Shown here piece after piece: positions 50,860 to 60,636 of a stretch of DNA of 64,000 nt. The stretch is from Echinostoma caproni. Its lineage: Eukaryota > Platyhelminthes > Trematoda > Plagiorchiida > Echinostomatidae. A program made the translations under genes and the position numbers. The notes under the pieces were generated by a model, which was given only the letters and a program-made list of their open reading frames with translations, searched no databases and was not told the DNA's origin. The stretch covers positions 128,557 to 192,556 of the forward strand of contig UZAN01039383.1 of NCBI GenBank assembly GCA_900618425.1. The letters are read 5' to 3'. Positions within the stretch are counted from its first letter, which is position 1; each line of letters begins with the position of its first letter.

Positions 50860-50876
50860 TATATATATATATATAT
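50860..50876. repeat. (TA)n microsatellite followed by TTGA repeats
   Basis: About eight TA units directly followed by ttgattgattgactga. It lies just 3' of the decayed RTE-like LINE and could be part of its simple-repeat tail, which is typical of RTE elements. Confidence 0.8.
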
Positions 50877-51377
50877 TGATTGATTGACTGATCACAAAAG
50901 CATTTGGCACCTATTAGGAGCAGAATGAATTAATGAAAAAAGAACTTTTAGTGTAGTATGGTCACCATTTTCCTCCATGGTAATTCCTTCTTCACAGTTG
51001 GTCCAAGACATTTAACTTACATCTAAATCCGCGTATCATTAACTGTTCAGAAAGTGTGATAGGACTTTATTGATATTCGTTTATGGATACGAAAAACCAT
51101 ACCCTTCAAACTTGATCGTGGCTGTTATTCAGTTGACGGACCATTCGGTCGTTCATTCCAACTTCAAAACGCTTGGTTTTCGACAGAGTAATTTTTAATT
51201 GATATTTTGTTATCAATACTTATAAATTAGATTGACCGTTTTGATAACTCCATTTTATGGCCTGTATTCAAAGCAAGAAACTATTGGTTAAAGTATAAAC
51301 GTGAACATCCTAGTCTCTGGCATGCATACATGCATACTTCTACGTGTGGGGTTGCTTTCATTTTGCTCATATCTTGT

Positions 51378-51530
51378 TTGAAAGATTCGTTCGATCCCCA
51401 GTCGGGTCGATGGATACGCACTACCGGTGAGACCCAACCAGGTCGAAACAGCTGTCCAGTGCTTACTAGCTTTTTAGCTCACGCTTCATTTACTATATAC
51501 ACGACTAAGTTTCCCTTGGAAAATGTTTGA
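51378..51530 (+). mobile_element. SINE, 5'-truncated, with hammerhead cassette (copy C)
   Basis: Retains a B-box-like gttcgatcccca segment, the hammerhead cassette (51418-51462), and a tail (cacgcttcatttac) shared with the copy at 52.4 kb. The A box part of the tRNA head is missing or unrecognisable. Confidence 0.7.
51418..51462 (+). ncRNA. Hammerhead ribozyme motif, degenerate core (copy C)
   Basis: Stem II is perfect (GACC with GGTC), swapping a T-A pair of the presumed ancestor (GTCC with GGAC) for A-T. GAAA, the AC-AGCT-GT stem III and the GTC cleavage triplet are intact. Stem I is GCACTA with CAGTGC (one mismatch next to the core). The first core strand is CCGGTGA, two changes from CTGANGA. 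Probably inactive. Confidence 0.65.
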
Positions 51531-51632
51531 ATTAATCAACACTTTTTTCAGCTAATTTAAATCCCGTTAACTGATCGGATCATCATCCCCACCATCTAGT
51601 TCTTGCAGCTTTTTTCTCCAATTCACATCGTT

Positions 51633-51812
51633 TTACAAACAAAACAAACTGAGTTCTATCCAGTCGGACAATTCAATCCGTTTGAAGGTTTTGATGTGAT
51701 CCACACACCGTTCGTTTCCGTCCCGATCGTCACTGCTACACTTTAACTCCAACCTGTTATGGTTAATTGTGGCGGAAAAGAAACGCCCGATGCGCAATTT
51801 CTGACATGCGAC
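51633..51812 (-). CDS. Possible exon, unknown function
   Basis: An acceptor with a good tract (catttctgtcgcatgtcag) is followed on the minus strand by KLRIGRFFSATINHN, LELKCSSDDRDGNERC and VDHIKTFKRIELSDWIELS. The frame ends at a TAA, or at a possible GTAAAA donor just before it. The segment is richer in GC than its flanks and its composition is protein-like. It lies about 170 bases to the right of a SINE on the other strand. Family not recognised. Confidence 0.3.
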   Translation of the reverse strand, partial: VACQKLRIGRFFSATINHNRLELKCSSDDRDGNERCVDHIKTFKRIELSDWIELSLFCL

Positions 51813-52235
51813 AGAAATGACGTTGTCAGAATGGGCGCCGTGCAAGAGTTAAACAGAAACCAGGTATTCTACCTTTAGCTAAACAAAAAACATTTATTCT
51901 GACGAGGATAATGATCATCCTCAAAAAGAGTAGTAAAAGCAGGTTTGATCACTTTAATTTCAAATCTTTGACCACCAATGCGTCGAAACTATCCTCCGGA
52001 AATTTCACAAACAAATGTAAGTTGATACACTCATCTCTAGTACAAACAACGGCAGTTTATTTAATGGAAACAATTGGTACGATATCTGAATAAACAAAGA
52101 GTAGGGTGATGCATTTAAAACGCATATCCTGGCGAAAAATCTGTATGACAGTAATTGGGTATTTTATTTGCTTATATGATGAATTCGTCGTATAAATCAG
52201 ACGTTACCTGAAAATCTGGGAGGCAATGAACAGCT

Positions 52236-52271
52236 CTTTTGGCCCAACCAGGTCGAAACCGTCGTTCAGTG
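52236..52271 (+). mobile_element. SINE hammerhead fragment (copy E)
   Basis: Only stem II (GGCC with GGTC), GAAA, a short stem III with loop CGTC, and cagtg of stem I remain. The first core strand and the tRNA head are absent. It lies about 120 bases before a fuller copy of the same family in the same orientation. Confidence 0.6.
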
Positions 52272-52394
52272 TAAGTTTCCAACCGAATATCAAACCTGAA
52301 GGCTAGTGCTGAGATGAATGAGAAACAATACTCACAACAAGCTGGCAAAGATGGGTGGTGCTATATATTCCAAATGAGCAGCGGTCTGATCAGA

Positions 52395-52565
52395 TGCCTG
52401 GTGGTCGAGTGGGTAGTATGCTTGCGTTCTATCTTTTAGGTTCCGAGTTCGATCCCTATTTGGATCGATGGATTCACACTGCTAATGAGGCCCAACCAGG
52501 TCGAAACAGCTGTCCAGTTCCTCCCAGTTTTTCAACACACGCCTCATTCACGCGACGAATTCGTT
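52395..52565 (+). mobile_element. tRNA-derived SINE with hammerhead cassette (copy D)
   Basis: Has a tRNA-like head beginning tggtggtcgagtgggta, a B box (gagttcgatccc, 52445-52456), the hammerhead cassette (52477-52519) and a tail. Its head closely matches the one at 1.75 kb. It is the most complete plus-strand member. Confidence 0.8.
52477..52519 (+). ncRNA. Hammerhead ribozyme motif, degenerate core (copy D)
   Basis: Stem I is reduced to CACTG against CAGTT (four pairs). The first core strand is CTAATGA, with the same G-to-A change as copy A. Stem II is GGCC with GGTC, fully paired with one G-T wobble. GAAA, stem III and the GTC triplet are intact. Probably inactive. Confidence 0.7.
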
Positions 52566-55500
52566 ATATGGAAAAATTATCAAATAAGGCTCACTTAAAG
52601 CGCCTTCGAAACTTCAACTTTTTCTTTAATTAAAAAAATTCTTATTGGTACTCTACATTAGGATACTATGGTGAAGTTCACGTATTTTATTTTTTTCTCA
52701 CATTCACTGTCTAGGTTATGGGAACCCTGAGTAAAGCACTTTTTCTCAAACCGAATGATGGGGACAGACTTTGTGTTAACCGAATTCTCTGCGTTTCATG
52801 TGAGTAAGAGAAAGAGAGATATATAAGAGAACTTTGGCTTCAGGATTCAAAGAAAATAAATGTCATTATGGTTTCTTGAGAAACAGTGGGTAAACCGTGG
52901 GCTTGGTATCCGCGTAACTAAGGGATCTTTCTAAACTCGGTGAATAAATGACCAATCGCTTTCGTTCGATATACACCTAATCTGACAACAACTTTCAAAT
53001 GTTTTCTTGATAATAAGCCCTTAATTATCGACCAAAAACTCTGATCATAATAATTTTTCAAACGTGACACCAAAAATATAGAAGCGAAGAACAAAAGGCC
53101 AAGACTGAAGATTATCACCTGCTTGGTTGCTTACGATAAACAACTATTGAAGCAGTCAGGAAAATCTGCTCTGCAGGAAATCTTTCAGTGGCCCTCAGTG
53201 AGGCTTTACGTTCCAGAAATTCTTCATGTTCGCCGTCACATGACTCTCGGTTATGGTAGCAGTGATGGTGGTAATGGCGGCGGCGGTTCTTTTTTCGAAA
53301 GATCTGTTTAAATTGACCACTACAAATAAAAGCAGCCTGAGATGTTTTGCAACATTCCTCAAACTATGACCCAGCCCTATGCCATATCGGTGTATTCCAC
53401 ACAACGAAGATATCCTTCGATATACTTTTGTTAATAAAGGAGTCTTCACGTACGCCCCCCCCCCTCCTTTTTAGGGTATTTGTAATCCTCACAACGAGCT
53501 CAGAATTGCATAATCAAACTATTTTGGACGTAGTGTAGGGTATCGGAATTCGTATTACAACAAAATAACTTTGTCGTCAACCGAGGTGAACACGAACTGT
53601 AATGAAGGAAATTCGATTTCTGATTCTGATTGAATTCGGTGTGACTTGTTTGACACAACCACCCTTCATGCGATCGACCCAGGTTCAAGTCCCCGAGGGC
53701 TGAGTGCACTACCAATAGGTTCGACATAAGGCAAAACTTTAGTTTATGATTCATTGAATGAGCTGAGGATTGTGNNNNNNNNNNNNNNNNNNNNNNNNNN
53801 NNNNNNNNNNNNNNNNNNNNNNNNNNNNNNNNNNNNNNNNNNNNNNNNNNNNNNNNNNNNNNNNNNNNNNNNNNNNNNNNNNNNNNNNNNNNNNNNNNNN
53901 NNNNNNNNNNNNNNNNNNNNNNNNNNNNNNNNNNNNNNNNNNNNNNNNNNNNNNNNNNNNNNNNNNNNNNNNNNNNNNNNNNNNNNNNNNNNNNNNNNNN
54001 NNNNNNNNNNNNNNNNNNNNNNNNNNNNNNNNNNNNNNNNNNNNNNNNNNNNNNNNNNNNNNNNNNNNNNNNNNNNNNNNNNNNNNNNNNNNNNNNNNNN
54101 NNNNNNNNNNNNNNNNNNNNNNNNNNNNNNNNNNNNNNNNNNNNNNNNNNNNNNNNNNNTTATGATTCATTGAATGAGCTGAGGATTGTGCGTGAAAACT
54201 GAAAACTTAGGGACGCAGAGTCCAGATCAATATACCGAACACCACTCCACTGTGCCAGTACGACTGAAATGAGAAATATGAAGGACTTTTCCGACCGGAA
54301 GCCTGGTTTGCAGTAAAAATTAAGCTTAAGTGAAGTCTCTTCGCGTTGTTTCGTTGTTCTACTCGTAAAATCTGAATTGTACAAGAACTCAACATGTAAA
54401 AGGTGTTGACTTACCCTTTAAAATGTACAGGAAAATTCCATTTGTTGTAACGGTATGATTAATGAGAATTCTCTTAAGCCAGTACTTTTGAGTTTAAGCT
54501 TTACTCATGTGTTTGTACNCTTGTTTTGCCAAGCAACTGGTTAGAACATCATACTTCACACTAAGACGAACTTTCAGTAGTTTATTCATCATTTGAATGT
54601 GCTGTTTATCTCGTTGACCGTCAATATTGCCTTTGAATGCAGACTTCCTTTGTCATAGTTTCGCGAAATTAAAGTGGCGAAACGTGCAATCCTTCAGTGT
54701 AGCGAAATTCATCAAATATTCAAGGTCAGTTTTACTCACAATTGGATTTGTATTTAGTCTCTATATTTTATTGCGAATAATCACCCATTTTTTAATTCTG
54801 TACATTTTGTGGAAAATCATGACAAACGGTTGAACAGTCATGGTTAAAGATATCGAGAATACTAGAGTGTGGCACCCAGGCAGCGTTTCGTTGATAAAAT
54901 ATTCATTTTGTCTATCAATTAAAGTGACATCCATTCGATCCTGGGTAAACTGAATAATGTCAGCAGTGCATAGTGCATCAGAAACAACTTGGATACTTCG
55001 AATGGGTTTTGCCCCAACGCAGCTGATGCGATCATTTAGCGAAATGGATGGGCTGTTTTTGAGGGGAATAGAAGTACAACATTCTGATCACAGTCAGCGG
55101 AATGGCTATTTCTACCAAGTGACAATGAAGTCAAAAAAGTGAACAATTTTTACAATTCCACACAGCCAAGGATAACCTTATTTAAATCCCAGTTTCCTTA
55201 TTAGGCCTCATTGTATACCACCTGTTAATACTTCCGTTGATCCCGATTGGACAACCCTGCTGTTAGTTTGCTTGTTAAGTCCTTAACGTGTTTGCTTGAT
55301 TTAGACCTGTATTTGTACACCAATGTCGTGAATTTCAACCGTTTCGATAAATCTTCCTTAATAACGTTAATTATTGTCAACACTTCCCAGAGGACTCGGT
55401 ATTCACCTGGACGTTCTCTTTATAAAAGACCTTGGGATCAGTTTTTATGAACTCAAATCCCTGGAAGTACTACGGATTAGTGCGATATTATTTTTGTATC

Positions 55501-57689
55501 AATATATATGGTTATTGTTGTCATCGCTATCAAGTTTTGCCCCTCGAAACATTAGAGGGCCAAATTGTCTCCTTAGATATGGTAACATGTTTAGGTCTAC
55601 CGATTTTTTTCTTTTCGTTAGCATGGATATATCTACTAGTTGAGAACATCTCACTGTGGTCTTCGATATTGATTTACCAAAATATATATGCGATTCAGTT
55701 CTGTTTACCTTTCACTGAGTTGGCTGAAAAATGACAACGTTTATTATATTCTTTGGTGTTACCGACTTCGTATGGTCAATGATTCTCGCTCATACAAAGT
55801 CAAACGTCTTACTTTACCTTTATATGGAAAACTAGGAAAGAGTTGGTCATACCTCCTAAATGTCAACTGGTGTTCAAGAACCCTGGTTGTTACCATTCTT
55901 CCAATGTTTCGGAAATAGCGGTTTATTCTGCAACACATTTTACCGCAGAGGGCGCTACAATTACCACTTTCTATTCACTTCTTGGTTTTGAAGAAATGCA
56001 TGCGTAAACAAGCCATACGTTTCTAATAAACCTCGGGTTTCCGACCGTCTCGCGGTTATCGATCTTTGATCCACGTCGGAATCTTTCTTTTTCTCTGTTA
56101 CTTCGTTGCTACCGCTGGCCAAGGTTTGCTTCACGAAGCTGCGTTTTTGTTTGTCATCTTTCTAGCATATTCCTGGAATAACTTTTTGACAGTTTAAACC
56201 ATCAAATTTTATGTGTTGGGTTAGATCAGGATGCATCACTAGGCTGCTCCATAGTCCTTGAAGCAGTTATGATAAACAGGAAAGCTGGTTTATTTTATTT
56301 CTCCGTCAGCATTGCAAATGAGACTCACAGAAACATGTTATGGATGCCTTTATGTGTTCTTCCCTGCTAAAGTGTGCTCAGAGTGACTAATGTCAAATTA
56401 TGAAAGCCAAAGTTTCTCCATATGTTGTAGTACTTTTTTCTCCGTCTTATGCACTAAAGCTTTGGTTATGTATCCAGATACTGGTGTTCCCGTTGACGTC
56501 CATGTGCGCTGATCGTAGACTTTGCCATAGATATCAAATTATATGTTCAAGCATATTTCCTTGAGTTGGTAAATGGCGGCCGGTTAAATTCTCTGGTTGC
56601 TTGGTGGCTAACCTATTAACTCGAATGATGCGGGTAGCGCCAGGTTCAAATTGACTGAGACAAGATAAGACAACGTTGAAAAGGGCCACAATTTCACTTT
56701 TCATAAAGCTTGGAGTTGTAAGTTCATCCAAGAACTACCTTGAGCTGACCACCATATTCTCATGCTCTACGATGCGCGGTAGCAGGGATATTTTATGGCC
56801 GTCACTAGGAAGAAAAAACAGCCTAAACAGAATTTATTTCCTGATTATCTTTGCTAATCCAATGGCCCTTGCTCTTCTTTGATTATATACTGCGATTCTT
56901 CAAGTTGTTCTGTTGTGGCATTGGTTTTGGTCTCTAGCTTTGAGGGGGCGTCCATGTCACTAAGGGACAAGGTTCTTGTGTCCTAAAGTAGTTTTCCATC
57001 TTGTTATTACAGTGTGATAGTTTTGTCCATAACCACACTAACTCTCTACCTTCAGCAACGGGCAAAATGATTCTGTTTCTCCATCTTCAACGTTTTTGAG
57101 TACATTTGCTATTCACGTCCTATCACGACCTATCTGATAAGCCGTAAGAAAAGCAAAACAGGTCGTGTAAACTATGGATAATGTTTCTTTAGTCAACCAA
57201 AAATCTGTTTATATGCCTCACAAGTGATGCTACGTGTCTCACAAAAAGCGGAGTGTGGGGCCATGAACGTTTATGTCATATGATAGGGGGGTATCTAAAT
57301 TTTGAGACGGAAGTTGAAAAGTATTGCAAGTCTGGAACTTGCTGCTACCACTTCCTCAAAGGCCAACAAATAACAGCACTGGCCAACCTCAAATGCGGAA
57401 CAATAGCAGACATGATTCGGTCACATCTACAGCATACTTCGCTTTGCATTGGTGTGGAACAACTGCACGTTTAAATGACTTGATGTTTGCAGGTTTCATA
57501 TATAGAAATGACTATATGATTCTTTCAAACAAATTCACAGGTATGCTCTCCATGTTATTCTCTACAAACAGAAATGCAAATGAAGTACTGAAAGGCAAAA
57601 TCATGTATTTCATTTAGTATTGGTGAAAAAGTCTTTCAAAAATGAACCAAATGAAAACAAGCCTTGTTGCTGCGTTGACGATCTAATTA
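52566..57689. other. Gene-free stretch including a gap
   Basis: Holds the 385-N gap and a single N at 54519. Overlapping hydrophobic plus-strand frames at 55.2-55.9 kb have no recognised domain. A B-box-like ggttcaagtcccc at about 53.69 kb may be a very decayed SINE. Confidence 0.45.
53775..54159. other. Assembly gap (385 N), probably spurious
   Basis: The 31 bases before the gap (53744-53774) are repeated exactly after it (54160-54190). As with the gap in the cadherin exon, the flanking contigs most likely overlap and the gap has no real content. Confidence 0.85.
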
Positions 57690-57933
57690 AAGGTAATGGA
57701 ACGTTTTGCATTTGCAATTCTGATGATTTTCCGCGAATGTTTGTTGTATAATATGTAGTGACCTATTGAGTTGTTTTTCCAATAAAAGTTCATCTGGCAC
57801 GGTTGGGAGGTCACTGGTTACTGGAGAGAGTTGAATTACTCCGAAACTGCTCTCAATTAAAAAAGGAAACCTCAACAGTGTATGCTCATCGAATTTACGA
57901 GATTTTGTACCCACAAAGTGATCAGTTCTATGC
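57690..57933 (-). CDS. Possible last exon of the same minus-strand gene
   Basis: An acceptor (gtgattgtcttctcag) is followed by an 80-codon open frame with HRTDHFVGTKSRKFDEHTLL, then LSPVTSDLPTVPDELLLEKQ and LNRSLHIIQQTFAENHQN, ending in TAA. Its start needs two bases from the previous exon, so at least one more exon must lie between it and 59073. No AATAAA is obvious close downstream. Not recognised as a family. Confidence 0.35.
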
Positions 57934-59072
57934 CTGAGAAGACAATCACAGTTATCATCATAAATAACCATTCAATACCAATCAGTGCAATAAGATAAGT
58001 GCAATATCCACCTTTTGTCTATCATTTCATTAGTCCATTCCTTCGGATATTAGAAGAGGGTAACTCGCGACGGAGACTCGTGTTTGTTCAATGTGTAATG
58101 TATAAAACGAGCGCAGTCTTTACAGTTCGCTTGCAGTGTTTGTAATAGGATTACCTGTATTTTTAAACATTTGTGTTTTGCTGAAGATTTGCCCAGCATT
58201 TTTTAAAAATCATCAACATGGTTTATCATCTTGATCTGCTCTCGACTTCATGCAAACAAGATGCTGCTTGGGTTAGAACCACAGGCTAAATATTAACTTA
58301 TTCCCAAGTAAATTTACCCAACCCAAAAGATTCAGGTTTATTATTGAATGACTTTGTTGCCATTTAATGAAATCTGTCTCGGGCATCATTGACCATCTTT
58401 CGATAAATGATACTAGAATGATAGTTTCTGAGGACTGATTGTTGACGTAGATAAAAAACTAACGTCTCTCGAGGTTGCGGTACAAATTGGCGCATCATTG
58501 TGGACTGTTCAGCGACCCTATGTCTAGACTCTTATAAGGGTTTTCCGTTCTATTCAGTCTTCCAGAGATATAATCCTTCAAAATCACTTTTTTACTCCAC
58601 GAATGATAAATTGTCATTGGTGCTTAGAGTAGTATCTTTTGGTGTAAAATGCAACAGTGAAAATGATTTATATGACCATTATCTGCACGCTTTGCATTTC
58701 CGAACGTGACCAGACAAATTTTCAACTAGTTGTCAATTATCAGAACAATTTTGCTCTCCATTAATGTTTCCCATAAAATATTTGATAGTAAACATTTTAT
58801 GTAAATTCTAAACGGTATGAGCTCCACCGGAATTGTTCAAATCGATTTACGAAAGCATAAAACGTAGTGCTAGAAAATAAGCGCTTTTTCAACTGTTATT
58901 AAGTTTGGTTTCCATTTAAATTTTGCTTATAGTTATTCGATTGCTGCGATTTCTTGCTCGGGTTAACGGAATTCAGATCGGTGCAAATTGAACATGGCAC
59001 AAGTCATGAAGCTGTTGATTGGTTGTATGTTGTTATTATTTAATCGTTTAGTTCATGTTTTAAAGAACTTAC

Positions 59073-59227
59073 ACGAAGTAAACACAGATGTGACATTTTG
59101 AGGGCATGATAGCGGTCCACTTCAATTGTTTGAGTCACAACGGCGTATTTGATGTCCGAGGGCCGGAACTTAAAGCAGTTGATGAAATACGACAAACTCG
59201 TACTCCAGAATGGCCGAAATGGCAAAG
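59073..59227 (-). CDS. Probable internal exon B of an unidentified minus-strand gene
   Basis: Begins after a good acceptor (ggcattttttcatttag) and ends at a perfect GTAAGT donor. In phase with exon A it gives LPFRPFWSTSLSYFINCFKF followed by RPSDIKYAVVTQTIEVDRYH and ALKMSHLCLLR. Aromatic and basic residues dominate the first half. The following exon must start in phase 0 and has not been found; a candidate later exon lies at 57690-57933. Function unknown. Confidence 0.5.
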
Positions 59228-59465
59228 CTAAATGAAAAAATGCCAAACATTCAATTCCAAAGTGTGCCTTTGAAACAGCGTTCCACGAACACAAATACTT
59301 CCAAATACGTGACACTAGGTTGAGAATTTGAATGCTTATTTTTCAGAATGTCATTGGCACTCGGAAAAAGGTTGTATGTCGTAGAATGAGGGATGTTGAA
59401 AGATAGAGCCACGGGGATATAATGGGTGAGAGTTAAAACCAACCAAAGATTTGCGGTAAACTCAC

Positions 59466-59522
59466 GATTTTGTCTTTGTTCTAGTCCATAAATATAAAAC
59501 TCTACCAACGGGTTCAATATAT
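59466..59522 (-). CDS. Probable internal exon A of an unidentified minus-strand gene
   Basis: A very strong acceptor (ttcaactatccctttctcag) and donor (AATC|GTGAGT) bound a 57-base exon reading ILNPLVEFYIYGLEQRQN. It starts needing one base and ends with one base left over. After a 238-base intron (59465-59228) the next exon needs exactly one base, so the frame joins as a proline codon. The protein family is not recognised; the segment may be membrane-associated. Confidence 0.5.
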
Positions 59523-60190
59523 CTGAGAAAGGGATAGTTGAAGATGATGAATAAACGCAGAAAAGTGCTCAACATACGCCACATGATGGCCGACTATTTG
59601 GAAAGTCATGATTTATACAGTCAATACGAGAGATGACTTCAGAAACGATATTGAATACAATAAAAGATTATGGTTTTACGGACGAATCTTCAAGTCTCTG
59701 GTATAAAGAGATTTTATGAGACTTTTCAAAATTGAATCTTATTATGCCAACAGTTGTGTGCATTCATGTGATACACACCAACGAGTGCCATAGATTGTAA
59801 GGGTTCCATAGTATTTGCTGCTCGAAAATCAAGCCTCTTTTCCAGAAGCCAATGATGACCCGCAACCAGTCCTTCAGATGCGATGGGGCACTCATCTTGG
59901 CTTTGTCAGTAAACTATATTGTTTTTGGTCATAGAAAATTTGGAAAGTGGTTGATGAATTTGGGGGAAAGTTGGGGAACAAGTGCGAGTTTTTGTAGAAT
60001 ACCGCAGACATTGTCGACAGAAACGAATAGTGAAACAACCACGCTAACTGATATGGTTCTCTGTCGGAGAAATGCTTCAATGCAATCAAGTGCGAAATAT
60101 TTAGTGACTCAATTGTACGCTTTAGGCAACAGGTTTGGTGGTTTGCCCTAGTGAATGCTTTTTTGAAGATGGGATACACTTAAGATAAAA

Positions 60191-60636
60191 CTAGCCAAAA
60201 AGCGATGCTAACGACCGTGCATCAAAAGAAAGGTCACGTATATTTGCCAATTTGCGCACGTTACACGGTACGTGAATACGTTTATCCGTGAAATGTGAAT
60301 TGAACGTATTCAATAAATACGACCAAGAAATAAAGCGTTCGACGGAGTGAATAGGAGAATTTTTGTTGTCGTTCCTAGTGTGGGCAAATGTGGATTCTGA
60401 ATGGTCGGTGAACAATTTAAGTAAGAACGGGACAGGGAGGAAATGCCTGCAGGCCTAAGAATGATAACATTCAGATATCCGATTGGATCCGAAGCGTTGA
60501 GCATTCTTTTGCTTTCCAAGGAAACGAAAGCTGAAGCTTCTGAAATAGGTTCCTTGTAGAAAACAGAAGTAACGTAGGCGGCCTCCAACGAGTACAAAAG
60601 TGGATCCCCTATCACGGAGAAACACTGCCTACTGCA
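60191..60636 (-). CDS. Possible upstream exon region, two overlapping frames
   Basis: Two minus-strand open frames overlap. One (to 60310) reads SVIGDPLLYSLEAAYVTSVF and KEPISEASAFVSLESKRML. The other (to 60191) reads LLKLFTDHSESTFAHTRN and NVRKLANIRDLSFDARSLAS. Both look protein-like. They would form one product only with a frameshift near 60430, which could be a sequence error, decay or chance. It may belong to the gene with exons at 59.1-59.5 kb. Confidence 0.2.

Noticed and set aside
53640..53740. B-box-like ggttcaagtcccc followed by a gcactacc piece, possible SINE
   Set aside because: A box missing and cassette almost unrecognisable; too decayed to annotate.
55247..55918. Overlapping hydrophobic plus-strand frames, possibly a LINE or membrane protein
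   Set aside because: Hydrophobicity follows from T-rich sequence; one piece (VLFIKDLGISF) resembles a LINE motif but nothing around it supports this.
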